NCBI GenBank assembly: GCA_018287875.1
Contig: JAGVVL010000021.1
Span: forward strand, 744,001 to 808,000
DNA length: 64,000 nt
Direction of reading: 5' to 3'
Source: Nigrospora sphaerica
Taxonomy: Eukaryota; Ascomycota; Sordariomycetes; Amphisphaeriales; Apiosporaceae
Position numbers and translations under genes: made by a program. The notes beneath the pieces were generated by a model that was not told where the DNA came from, did not search any database, and was given only the letters and a program-made list of their open reading frames with translations. Of the stretch, positions 12,285 to 22,150 are shown in pieces (position 1 is the first letter of the stretch; each line of letters starts with the position of its first letter).

Positions 12285-12830
12285 GTCGAGCTCTCCTGTC
12301 CGATGACGGTTGAGACTCCTGTCTATGACAATCGAAGTCTCCTGTCCCATGACAGTCGAGCATCTCATGCCCGAAAGCTATGTGTCTCCTGTCCCATGGC
12401 GGTTGAGAAGCCTGTCCGTGACAGCTAAGCATCTCTTGCCACGACAGTCGAGCATCTCGCCCATGACAATCGAGATCTTCTGTCCCACGACAGTCGAGGT
12501 CTCCTGTCCCATGACTGTCGAGCATCTCTTGTGTACGACATCCGAGCGTCTCCTGTCCTACGGAAATGGAGCATCTCCTGTCCATGACGGCCAAGCATCT
12601 CTTACCATGACAGTCGAGCACCTCCTGCCCTACGGCAGTTGAGACTCCTGTGCATGATGGCCAAGCATCTCTTGCCATGACAATCGAGCACCTCCTGCCC
12701 TACGGCAGTTGAGACTCCTGTGCATGATGGCCAAGCATATCTTGCCATGACAGTCGAGCTCTCCCGTCCGATGACGGTCGAGACTCCTGTCCCACGACGG
12801 TTGAGCACCTCCTGTCCGGCGTCTCTATGT
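12285..12830 (+). repeat. Minisatellite, GACAGTCGAGCATCTCCTG-type unit
   Basis: Some twenty degenerate units of about 23-28 bp built on ATGACAGTCGAG followed by a CATCTCCTGTCC-like segment. Nested inside is a 70-bp higher-order repeat. The motif shares TCGAG(A/C)CTCTC with the preceding array, so the two may have grown from one seed. Confidence 0.8.
12601..12740 (+). repeat. 70-bp higher-order tandem repeat (2 copies)
   Basis: Positions 12601-12670 and 12671-12740 are almost identical. Both contain GAGCACCTCCTGCCCTACGG and CATGATGGCCAAGCAT, and they differ at only a few bases (for example CAGTCGAG versus CAATCGAG). This indicates a recent duplication inside the older array. Confidence 0.85.
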
Positions 12831-13031
12831 CCTTTACTCGGAAGCCTTCTTTTCCCTCCCCTCAGTTGAGAGCCGAGAATCTCCTGTCCGAGGCCCTCAT
12901 GCAGCATAGCCAGAAGGCTGTGCCCCTCGAGGCAGTGGAGTCGCTCCTACCCCGCAGGTTTGATGCCAGTTTGGGAGCCTGCAATAAACTTGACATGATG
13001 CCACTGCTCATACCATAACGCCCATCTTTAT

Positions 13032-13183
13032 GCCGCGTAGCATCCCTCGTGCCGTGTAGCATCCCTCGTCCCGTGTAGCATCCCTCGTGCCGTGTAGCAT
13101 CCCTCGTCCCGTGTAGCATCCCTCGTGCCGTGTAGCATCCCTCGTCCCGTGTAGCATCCCTCGTCCCGTGTAGCTTCCACCTT
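13032..13183 (+). repeat. 19-bp tandem repeat, eight units
   Basis: Eight head-to-tail copies of a 19-bp unit (GCCGTGTAGCATCCCTCGT). The first base alternates G and C through most of the array, giving a 38-bp super-period; the last unit is degenerate. There are no spacers. Confidence 0.9.
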
Positions 13184-13245
13184 GTGCCTGTAGCCGCCAT
13201 GTGTTTTGGGCTAGGTGGTCGCAACTGCTCACTGTGTCCTGCGTG

Positions 13246-13337
13246 TTTGTATGTCTATAGGTCTGTATGTCTATATGTCTGCATGTCTATATGTCTGTAT
13301 GTCTATATGTCTGTATGTCTATATGTCTGTATGTCCG
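13246..13337 (+). repeat. TGTATGTCTATATGTC microsatellite-like array
   Basis: About five units of a 16-bp motif that is itself two variants of an 8-mer (TGTATGTC and TATATGTC). Translated frames are meaningless runs of Val, Cys, Met and Tyr. Confidence 0.85.
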
Positions 13338-13349
13338 TAGTCGTGCTCG

Positions 13350-13565
13350 CCTCGTCGTTATGCTACGTCTTCACGTCGCCGGTCAATTCCCTGACCTCCA
13401 TTCCCGTTTCCTTGCTTTGCCTCACCGGATGGACGGTTGCCGTCCTAGAGGCCTTGTGGTACATAGTAGCCCTTAGGACCTCTTGCGGCGCGGGGCCTGC
13501 CTGTACCGCTGCATGTGCTGCTGTATATGCCGCTGTTTGTCTCTGTCGACGGCCTTCTCTGTGCC
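13350..13565 (+). repeat. Dispersed repeat fragment, relative of 29970-30212
   Basis: This block, with CCGGTCAATTCCCTGACCTC, GGCCTTGTGGTACATAGTAG and CCGCTGTTTGTCTC, aligns with the minus strand of 29990-30212 at roughly three quarters identity by eye. No conserved protein frame is kept, so I treat it as a dispersed repeat, perhaps part of an old retroelement. Confidence 0.6.
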
Positions 13566-14039
13566 AGCCTGCGTATACCGACCTCTCTCTACGTGTATGC
13601 GCCCGTTTGGGCCCGACGCGCTTCCACCAGCCGGGGGCCATTGTGGGCGGGGCATCGCGTCTAAGAGTCTGTGCCCAGCGGGGTTTGCTGCTCGCGTCTG
13701 CTTGTGGGCCGCGCCGTGTCCGACGTCCGCTCCTGATCCTGTCCCACGTATGGCTCTCCCGGTTGGGCTGTGGCCGTTCTGTGTCGGGTCTATTCTAATG
13801 ATACTCGTTGGCTGTTTTGTGCTATGTCTTGTACTGTTAGGACAGCGGCAGATGTGACCTGGGCAACTTCCTGCTTCCTCTGGTTCCTTCTCCGTCCACT
13901 TCCCGCATTTGGCTGATTGCTGCTGCTTCTAGGGCCGTGGCCGTTCCGGATCGGGCCTCTTTTGACGCGTGCTTATCAGCTCTCTTTGGCTGTGGTGGGT
14001 GCCCTTAGGACAGCGGCGGATAGGGTCTGGTGCTACTTC

Positions 14040-14580
14040 TGACGCGGCTTCATTTCTTACGAGCGCCGACCGGATCGAGCGTACTCCACTCTTCCTACTC
14101 GTCCACTTCCTGCTTCCGCATCTTCGTCTGGTTTTCCTTCGTCTGGTTCTGCTTTGGCTGGTTCATGCTTCGGCGGGTTTGCTTCGTCTGGTTACTGCTT
14201 CCTGCCCAGTCCGCTTCCTGCTTCGATTAGTTCCAGTTCCTACTTCGTCTGCTTTTGCTTCGTCTGCTTCTGCTTCCTGCTTCCTGCTCACATGCTAATG
14301 TACACCACGCCGCGTCTGACCCTAGCTCCCGACCGGATCTGCCGTACTCGGCTCTTCCTATCCCATCCATTTCCTTCTTCCTCTGCTTCCTGCTTCGGCT
14401 GCTTTCTGCTTCGTTTATTTCCTGCTTCATCGGATTTCTACTTCCTACTTCGACTGATTTCCGCTTCCTCTAGTTCCTGCTTTTTGCTTCGGATGCTTTC
14501 CGCTTCCTCTAATTCCTGCTTCCGCTTCCTTCTTCGTACGCTCCTGCTTTACCTTAGATCCTCCTGTATATGCCAGTATC
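14040..14580 (+). repeat. Pyrimidine-rich CTTCCTGCTTCG tract
   Basis: A loose array of CTTCCTGCTTC, TCGTCTGGTTC and CCGCTTCCTCTAGTTCC motifs, strongly T+C biased on the plus strand. It mirrors the purine-rich tract at 10.5 kb but with the opposite bias. No gene. Confidence 0.7.
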
Positions 14581-14889
14581 AGCTTTCAGCCCTGGGCGCA
14601 AAACGTACCACCTCGCGCCTGCCGTCTGTGTCGGCTCCTACTTGATAGTCGTTTTGAAGGGCTCGGTTGCTGCGACGGCTTCTTTTCTGCTTCGTCTGTT
14701 TCGTCCCTTGTGCCTCACTCCAGTGTCGGCACCGTACCAGCTCCCGGTCGCTCGCGCCCAAGAGATCCTTTCGTCCGGCATGCGATGGGCGAGATTTAAG
14801 CCCGAACTGGCTGGACGCCCGTCCTGTCTGAACTTGCTGTTTCATACGATGCTGGTTTCCGGCGAAGCTTCCAGCCGTCGCAGCTTCTG

Positions 14890-15070
14890 CCCGTGGCAAC
14901 ATTCACCCGTCACGTCTTCTTTCAGTAGTAGCTTTTCCAGTAGTAGATTCTGTCCTTCTCAGCTTCTGTCTGTAGTAGCTTCTGTCCTTCGCAGCGTCTT
15001 CCAGTAGTAACTTCTGTCCTCCTTAGCTTCTGTCCGTGGCAACATCCACTCCGCCGTAGTTCTGTCCTGC
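14890..15070 (+). repeat. AGCTTCTGTCC / CAGTAGTA repeats
   Basis: Interleaved short motifs (AGCTTCTGTC, CAGTAGTAGCTT, GTGGCAACATTCACC) occur several times each. The first and last parts share CCGTGGCAACAT about 150 bp apart. Last array of the repeat chain before the next gene. Confidence 0.65.
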
Positions 15071-15371
15071 CATTCTCAGCTCCTTCTTGCCGCTCTATGG
15101 TGCCCCACCTGCTACTCCTATTGTGGGTGCGATGTGCCTGTTCGATCGTGGGCAGCGTAACACACCCGAGAAGCAATTGTTCAGGAAGGACCTACGGAAC
15201 ATCCTTCCTAGCCTGGTCTATACCCAGTTCCATAGAATGTGCGTATGTACTGAATCGGTTCCTATATCAAGCATAGAGTAGACACCCGTCAGGCCGCGGT
15301 TTGTCACCCTAGGAGGACTTCCAGGTCATATTTCTGTTTCGTCTCTGTCCGATCTCCTTTCCACAGGCAAT

Positions 15372-16118
15372 ATGAGCTCCCAGAAGTACAATGGCCAACG
15401 ACAGGGCCTTCGGCGGCACGCTCGTAGGTCAGCCGGCTACAGCGCTAACGGTATAGCTTTCCCGACCGCTGCGTCTGTACCCGTGCCCGCCGCGTCTCGT
15501 CCCGTGCCAGCGCCCCCTTCCCAGCCTCACCTGTCTTTGCCGGCCGTCCCTGGCCTGTACGATGGCGAACAGGAGGGGTTCGAGGACGGGTTCGGGGACG
15601 ACCCCTTCGGCCCGTCGCCCACGTACCAGCCTTCCCTCCTCTGGGCCCCACGCGGAGGTTGTGCTGATGGAGATGCAGGTCACCCCACGGCGCCACCGAT
15701 GTGTCCCGACAACTGGATACGGTCCTTCACGAGCTCCGCGAACTGTCGCATCGGTTCGGTACCCAAGAAGCCGGACTGGACCGTTGCGACCAGGCGTAAG
15801 TCGATCGGGACTCGTTGACCGCACCTGCTAAGCATCGTTGGCGGCTCTCGCAGGATTCAAAATTTGTAGGTTGCCCGAATCCTAGAACGGGCCGAGCTGA
15901 CCGTCCTGTGTCCCATAGCACGCAAAAGATAGAGCGCATGTAAGTTCTGGATGGCCCCTGTCATCGTCCATTCTTTCTCATGTAGTGTGACCAGGTTGCA
16001 ACAGCAGATACAGCGGCTCATGGGCTGGTTAGCGCAGGTTAAGGCGGTGTTCGAGCGGGGGGTAGCACCACAGGGCGAAGAGGATGTCCAGGACGACAGT
16101 TTGTGGGCTCAGCCGTAG
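15372..16118 (+). CDS. Coiled-coil protein of unknown function, three exons
   Basis: Model join(15372..15622, 15679..15795, 15995..16118), 163 residues. Intron 1 is 56 bp with a TGCTGAT branch site and a GCAG acceptor, although its donor GTACCA is weak. Intron 2 is 199 bp with a perfect GTAAGT donor. Phases match at both joins, and each exon's frame is broken outside the model. The N-terminus is Arg/Gln-rich, followed by a Pro/Ala-rich linker and an acidic EGFEDGFGDDPFG segment. The C-terminal half is helical with heptad-like Leu spacing (LDTVLHELRELSHRF, then QQQIQRLMGWLAQVKAVFE). Family not recognised. It faces the minus-strand gene at 16645-17763. Confidence 0.6.
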
Positions 16119-16644
16119 GCCTTAGTGACTCCATCTTAGAACCCCACATAGGGGCCACCTCGGGTTCGGCGACGATGGTATACTGGCAAAAAGAGGGCCA
16201 AGATGGAGCGGAGGCCGCTCAGCACGTGGGCCATCGTTGTGTTGCTGCAATCGCCATCGAGATCTTGCCGAGATAGAAATGAATGTTGGAAGGATACGGC
16301 GACTTTGTTCGTGTCGGACTATGTACTATACTACTGACAAGCCGTAACTCTGTGGCCGTTAGGGCGATAACTATGAACGAACGTCCCACTAGGCGACCGA
16401 TCTCTCGACATCGGTCGTGTGGACGATCTAGCCCACGGCCGCACTGACCGTTCGATGACTGGGCCATCAGCCTGACGGTAGGGCGCGATGGAAGAATGTG
16501 GGCTTCGTACACCATCGTCGGCACGAGACCCGTCGGCCACGAGCTTGCAATCCGTGGCATGACGTGGTACCCATTCATGAGCCCGCGAGGCTCCTAAAAG
16601 AACAAGGCGTTGCATAGTCATACCTCCTACTTAGAGATGGCCCT
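16119..16644. other. Gap between convergent genes
   Basis: About 525 bp between the 3' ends of the coiled-coil gene and the MADS-like gene. Minus-strand open frames here have no coding character. Confidence 0.45.
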
Positions 16645-17763
16645 TTAGCGAAGTTGAATTTTTCCTAAGCCTGTTCTCAGCTCGTCGAACAAGCTTAGAA
16701 TCTTCGCCACCTGCTCTCGCTGCATCCTAACCCGGGGCCTCCTACCATTTGCAAACGCCTGCATAGGCCTACGCGCCAGCCCCGCCTCCCCTCTCCGTAG
16801 GTCTACCCCTGCAGCCGGCGGTCTCAAGCAACCGAATCCATCCACGGCCACGCGCTGCCCTCCCGTCCGCTCGAGGGACGCGAGCGATACCGCCTGCCGT
16901 CCCAGCGGTCGCCGGTGCTTTCTACCGAGGCCCGTTGGCAAAGGCCTGTTTATGCTGTGGGGAGCATGCTCTCCTGCTAGTACCGACTGCGTCGCATTGT
17001 TTGTCGTATTGCTCGACGCGGCGCTGGAAGGCTGGCTAATGGCAGGTTGGTGTTCTGCGAGACCATGGTTAGTAACGCATGTTCGGACGACCCTAGACTT
17101 AAGGATGGTCGTGCCTACCTCTTTCCACTTGTTGCATGAACCTCTGCTGCACGAGGCTCGGCGGCAAGAGTCCCGGTGGCCTGCTTCGGGGCCTGTCGGC
17201 ACCCACGGCGACGCCCTCATCGTCGGGAAAGTCGTCGTAAGCCGAAACGGGGCTCGAGGCAGCCGCCGCACCCTGATTGTAGTCGAGGTCGATTTCGTAA
17301 TCGGCGTCCATTTCGGGATCAGCGTTCGCATCGGTATTGGCCAGGGGCCCGTGGCCGGCACTTAAGGTATGGTCTGCACTCGACTCATCGTCGGCGACCG
17401 GCGCATGGTCGGCAACCGGCGCATGGTCAGGCTCGATGGCCTGGGTCGCGGCGCTTGATCGCGTCATGCGAGCGCCTGCTCGGGAACGAGCGCCGTCGGT
17501 CGCCAACGGGCGTAGCTAGTGCTGTTAGCCACCGGCCGATGGGGGCGATGGGGGCCGTCGGGGAGAACACAAACCAGCCTGTTCACATCGGGCATTGTCT
17601 GGCCGCGCGGGAGATGCATCACCCTCTCCATCCTCCGATGCGTTGGGTTCCAATACACGAGCGCGCTGAAGACGTCACAGACCCGGCCCAGCTTCATCGT
17701 CTTTTCCTGGAGAGACCGGCCGCTCTTTCGAATCTTGTCCTTCTTGCTCTTATCATTGGCCAT
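16645..17763 (-). CDS. Protein with a MADS-box-like N-terminus, three exons
   Basis: Model complement(join(16645..17054, 17119..17515, 17575..17763)), 331 residues. The 59-bp and 64-bp introns have GTTTGT and GTAGGC donors, CTAAC/ACTAAC branch sites and TAG/CAG acceptors; all phases agree. Residues about 5-60 (KSKKDKIRKSGRSLQEKT, then LGRVCDVFSALVYW) resemble a divergent MADS domain: a basic N-terminal helix, then a Cys-Asp and hydrophobic strand pattern as in SRF/MEF2 proteins. The middle has a PDHAPVAD direct repeat and an acidic DADYEIDLDY stretch, like an activation region. The tail is basic and ends LSLFDELRTGLGKIQ. A nuclear DNA-binding role is inference. An upstream in-frame ATG at 17805 is an alternative start. 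Confidence 0.55.
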
Positions 17764-18364
17764 GGTCGCACTCGAGTTGACGGAATCGGCTTCTAAGCCG
17801 TACATACGATAGCCGACATAATGCTCTTTACGGCGCCCATGCTGAAATAGCTGCCCAGCGTCGGGTTTAAAGGGCAACTGAGTGTTGATCTCGACTGAGT
17901 GTTGATCTTGCCTGGGCGTCATTGTAGGGAGTGGGAGAAGTTGCGCAAGGGGGCGGGGCTGGAAGCGACGCATCCCGCGCTGGGTCGGATGTGGATCGGG
18001 TCCGTCTCAGTCGTAGCCTCCATTCTGGCTCCCACAGTGGAATCCAGTCCTAGAGGCAGGCCTCCCGAAACGACCCTGCGCTAGGTTCGGACACTTTTGT
18101 TCCCACCACCTGCTCCGCCTGCGCCGGCTTCCATTTCGTTCCTATCCTCTTACACGTACCTTCCTAGTGTTTGCATTATACGTCTAATAGTAACTGCTAT
18201 GCACTTACCCAGCTGCAGCTTGGAGCCGACCTGTTCGAGACGGTACATAAGAATAATACCACGGCATGACACACTCTACTTTCGATTCATTGCTAATTGC
18301 TCGTCTCTTAGCGCCCTAACTGATCGGTCTTTTCTTTTTGCCTTGTTCTTTCTGGATCTATACA
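17764..18364. other. No gene; upstream of the MADS-like gene
   Basis: Likely promoter side of the minus-strand MADS-like gene. The frame of its first exon stays open to 17973 without splice support. Nothing else recognised before the LINE fragment begins. Confidence 0.4.
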
Positions 18365-19507
18365 GCTCCTGGAAGTCGAGGAATGCCCTTTGTGAGCTTT
18401 TCGTAGCGTTAGCCGTGATGCCTTGGATATCGACGTATTGTCTAGGCAGACGTGGATTTTCACGCCTGGGTCGATTCGATGGGCTTGGCGTAGACCCTGC
18501 CACGCTCCCACGGCCTCTCCGTCGAAGACCTCCGCAAGGCCCAGTTGGCCCTTGCCTTGGCTGATTTTCCGTCCATTTCGGTAGATGGCGAAGCCTCAGC
18601 CTACTGCTTCGTCAGGTCCCTTCGACCCGTCCGAGAAGACGACGAGGTGGGTATCGGGAAGTTTTGTCTGCCACGCGGTGAACTCCTTCGCCGTTGTCTT
18701 CTTATCTTTCTGTGGTTCCTGCTTTGGCACGTGTCTCTTTGGGAGGTAATACGGCCTCGGAATGTCGGGCAGGAGTCTGGCTGCTCTCTGGAGCCTAGAC
18801 CGTGCTAATTGTAGTGAGCCGTAGCCACGGCCTAGTGGGTATGGTCGCAGCGCTATCCGCGCGGTTAGCATTTGGTCACTGTCCATCGACTGGAGCCGTT
18901 GTCCGAAGCGATAGAACGCTGCTTCTAGTGCGATTCGTGCCATTGGGACGCCTGTGTCCCTATACAGAGTGGCTATCGGTGTTGTCTTCCATACAGGCAG
19001 AACAGCCCGTATCGCCTCCCACAGGACCCTGTCTATTTCGTATATGTGCGCCTCTTGTCGAGTCGCCACCTCCATGTGGAACTGCCGGCACGCTATCTTC
19101 CGGGTCTTCGTGCGGCCCTCGTACCAAGCCTCCGCCCCGTAGGTGAGGATGGGGCGGACGCAAGTGTGTATGACCTTTCGAAGAGCTCTTGACGAGGGTC
19201 CTCGCCGGGTGTTGGCCAGGCTACGAAGGTGTTGTATGAGACTCCGAGCCTGTGCCGCTCCATTCTTCACGTGTTCCGTGAACCGAAGTCTCGAGTCAAA
19301 CCAGACGCCAAGCCATCGTACGGGCTGGACCGAGGCGTGTATGGTCAGCCCATGGTCCCGTGCCGTCACACAGGGCAGTTCCCCCGGGTTTACGCGTGTG
19401 AAATGGAGCAGCTCGCTTTTGTCCGGGTCGATGGTGACTTTATTTTCTTTGCCCCAGTTGAGAACGTTGTTGAGGTCGTTCGCTAGCTGTCTCTCTGTGC
19501 GGCGGAC
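18365..19507 (-). mobile_element. LINE fragment: RT C-terminus plus RNase H
   Basis: Minus-strand fragment of a Tad-type non-LTR retrotransposon. It opens in the late RT region (VTIDPDKSELLHF, then WLGVWFDSRLRFTEHV and HTCVRPILTYGAEAWYEG) and runs into RNase H with FSDGSKGPDEAVG, FDGEAVGAWQGL and VCLDNTS, which carry the Asp, Glu and Asp catalytic residues. An in-frame TGA at 18598-18596 replaces a likely TGG, and there is a frameshift near 18425 before the sequence ends inside RNase H. It encodes no active protein. It belongs to a different LINE lineage from the elements at 22 and 33 kb, which lack RNase H. Confidence 0.8.
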
Positions 19508-19880
19508 ATATCCTATCGAAATAGCCTGTCACCTCACAGAACCGATGAAATTGCGTTGGTTCGCTTAGGAGCCATTCCCGGTAGATCCATCGTCGTGATG
19601 TGTCTGCTAGGTCTAGCTTGTAGGGCTGGGCCGCTCTGGTCCATTCGGGGGGGTCGGATCCATCCTCCTGTGGCTTTGGTTTCGGTGGTCGTGGCCATTG
19701 CGGTAGCGACTGGGCCGCTAGGTGGCAGTGGACCATGTGTTCTGGGCTTTGCACGTGCTCGCCTCGTTTGTAGGATGTACAGGCGCAGTGTATCTCGGCC
19801 TCGTGGTGGCTATGCTTCTCGTGGTACCAGCTAAAGTCCCCGTGTCCCGAGATTACACTCAGTTACCACCCTAGCGATCG
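19508..19880 (-). mobile_element. LINE fragment: 3'-terminal coding end, misplaced
   Basis: Minus-strand frame with GHGDFSWYHEKHSHHEAE, CACTSYKRGEHVQSPEHMV and a terminus FCEVTGYFDRI. This is the pattern of the extreme C-terminus of Tad-type ORF2 (cysteine/histidine knuckle, then the closing helix). In an intact element it would follow RNase H, but here it precedes the RT fragment in reading direction, so the order is scrambled. Confidence 0.65.
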
Positions 19881-21207
19881 TCTCGGGATCTTTAAGGCCT
19901 CAGGGCACTTTCTAAAGGGCCTGTAGGCTATACGGACCCTCTCCATAGCCGTCGATCATTTGTTTTCTTTTTTTTTTTGACCGTAGCGCAAGGAAAGATT
20001 GACGACAGGCACCAGGCTGCTGCTTGGCGTGCGCTGGCCTCTTCTACTACGAGGCAATCTCGAAACGGGGAAAGCCGTCCGACGGGAGGTAGGTTGCGCC
20101 GCGCGCAAGAACAGACGAGTACAATGCTACACAGCGCCAGTCCAGCCTTAGCGTCTCGTCTCCCAGTGCGGCACGCGAGCGACAATGCACCACCACGGCC
20201 GGGAGGATGCCACAACACGAACACGGGCCAGCGCATATGACTTCGTATGTTCTTCTGTCCCATTTGCCGCCATTCCGTGGCGTAAACGCTGGACGAGCCG
20301 AGTGACCCACCAGCATACCTGGGCCAACACGCAACGGGCCTATCTGGTGTAGCCACCCGCGGTGGATGCCTTGTTTTCGGAGGATAGCCGCAGCATCTTC
20401 GGGGTCGATGCCAGCCGCCGCCTTGGTATCGATGCCTTAAACACTAACACTGCGATGTGCCGGCGGTCTGATTGAATTTTTGGCGCAAGGGCTGGCTTTA
20501 TTACTACCTTCATAATTCGAAGAATCCGGTTTATGCGAAGGGTTATCCAATTCGGATGCGGTCACCAGTCACACCAGCCGCTACTTTAAATCGATACAAT
20601 GGCTCTATAGCAACTACGAACCCACGCTGGTGTAGTGTTCCGGACGGCTGGCCGCCCCGGTTGCCACGTTCTAGGCATGCCATTAGGCCGCATCTCCGAG
20701 ACGGCCAAACATGCAAGCCATCCATGGGAAGAGTGTGCTGTCATCAAATTCCTCTAGGTGCTGATATGGCTCGCCTGGGTGTCAGCCCTTTATACCACAC
20801 TGTTATACTAGACATCGATATGAATCCTCACTAGGGCTAGGAATCGCACTTAATTATACCGAAGGGGCACTCAAAGAGAGAACTCAATGCGTGCAAATAT
20901 CCTAATGGTACCGACACTATGGGCTGTTTCGTGACTGGATTCGGTAAATGAAGAGAGGATGACTAAGACTCCTCGTTGCTGTGGGTTGCCTGCCTGCCTG
21001 GTTGTCCCTCCCTAAACTAGGAACCACGCCTCGCCCTGGCCGCGAGGCCGCGATGGCGGTGAAAAAGAAAGGGAAGAGGGTCATGTTTCCGCGAAACCAG
21101 AACATAATGATGATGCGAAAGCAGAAAAGAAATAGGCCAATGTACACACATGCTCTCTCCCTCGTCGCCCGTGTTGGTGGTATATATGATGCGCCCAAAA
21201 CTCCCGG
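19881..21207. other. No recognised gene
   Basis: Contains a T-run at about 19968-19978 and several short frames of no coding character. No splice-linked exons were found. Confidence 0.4.
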
Positions 21208-21449
21208 TGTAAGGGGTCAAGACCGAGTGTCACACTCTGACGTCTATTGTCTGTCTGTACAAGAAGGAATCTCTGGGGAGGAGATTCCTCTCGTTATCCA
21301 GCGTCTGGAGTGCTGCTCTATATACATGTCTCCTGTCTCCAGTCGTAGGTTCGTGAGGATACCAGAGAGTTCTGTGGATCCTGTGGATCCTGTGGGTCGT
21401 ACGAAGGGTATTCCCTGAGTCCTTGCTGGAAGGGGTTCAACCCATTACA
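21208..21449 (+). mobile_element. Solo LTR, 242 bp, copy 1
   Basis: Starts TGTAAGGGGTC and ends CCATTACA, giving the TG...CA ends and short inverted termini (TGTAA/TTACA) of an LTR. It is flanked by a perfect 5-bp duplication CCCGG (21203-21207 and 21450-21454). A TATATAC box lies near the middle. By eye it is identical to 52339-52580 in the opposite orientation. No internal retrotransposon sequence remains, so it formed by LTR-LTR recombination. Confidence 0.9.
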
Positions 21450-21659
21450 CCCGGATGCGAGAAACAAAATGTCGAAACCCGTTCCACGGTTTTGCAACAC
21501 AAAGCCCCTGTCAGTCCAACGCCAAAATGAGGAAGGCCTCGCCTTCGGCGCCGGCACTGTCGGCGAGGGTCTTCATCTTCGATATGTACATCTACGTTTC
21601 CGAGATGAGAAATGAAAATGACAAATGAGATGGGGGAAAAAGAGGGCTGAGGGCATACT

Positions 21660-21988
21660 TTCAGGCGCCTCGTCGCCGGCGTCCCCGCTTTGGGCCGTCC
21701 CGTCGTTGGTAGAGAACGTCGCGCAGCATGGGGTCGTCCTTGTCCTTATCGACGTGATGAACACGGACATGTCTATCATGGTCATGGACGCCCGCGCGTA
21801 GATGCGCCCCACATGTATGACAAGGCTTTGTACGGTAGTTCATCGTCGTCCAGAAAGTACACGAGTGTTCCCTTGAATGGGGTTCTTGGCGGACCGGGGT
21901 AGAATTCGAGGACGCGGATGAGCAACGGACGCTGGGTTACCCCGACGGGGTTGTAGATGCTCAAGGGCGCGGCGCCGTCGACGGGAGC
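21660..21988 (-). pseudogene. HET-domain (heterokaryon incompatibility) gene relic
   Basis: Minus-strand peptide with IRVLEFYPGPPRTPFKGTLV and LPYKALSYMWGAS, matching the conserved N-terminal block of fungal HET domains (leucine-rich strand, then the Tyr-x-Ala-Leu-Ser-Tyr-x-Trp-Gly signature). The frame stops shortly after TRGRP; downstream frames are interrupted and the rest of the domain is absent. The solo LTR lies about 200 bp further on, and the LINE begins about 50 bp upstream. HET proteins trigger cell death after fusion of unlike hyphae; this piece cannot do so. Confidence 0.65.
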
Positions 21989-22150
21989 CTAACGACGACC
22001 GTACTCCCACTACGTAATGTTCCTATAGCCCTACGTCAAGGAAAAAAACTTTTTCGAAACCGACCCCACACAGCGATAACTTCACAATCACGACTCTATA
22101 AGATACCGGATAGCCCGGAAACTGTTCCTAGGGCTTCATTTAGCCCAGAA

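Noticed and set aside
13032..13183. CRISPR-like array of regular 19-bp repeats
   Set aside because: Repeats are head to tail with no spacers, and the sequence is clearly fungal.
13184..13798. 204-codon plus-strand open frame
   Set aside because: Starts inside a microsatellite, has low-complexity composition, and overlaps a dispersed repeat without a conserved frame.
20981..21418. 145-codon plus-strand frame
   Set aside because: Its C-terminal half is the solo LTR read as protein; the same peptide appears at 52370-52594 only because the LTR is repeated.
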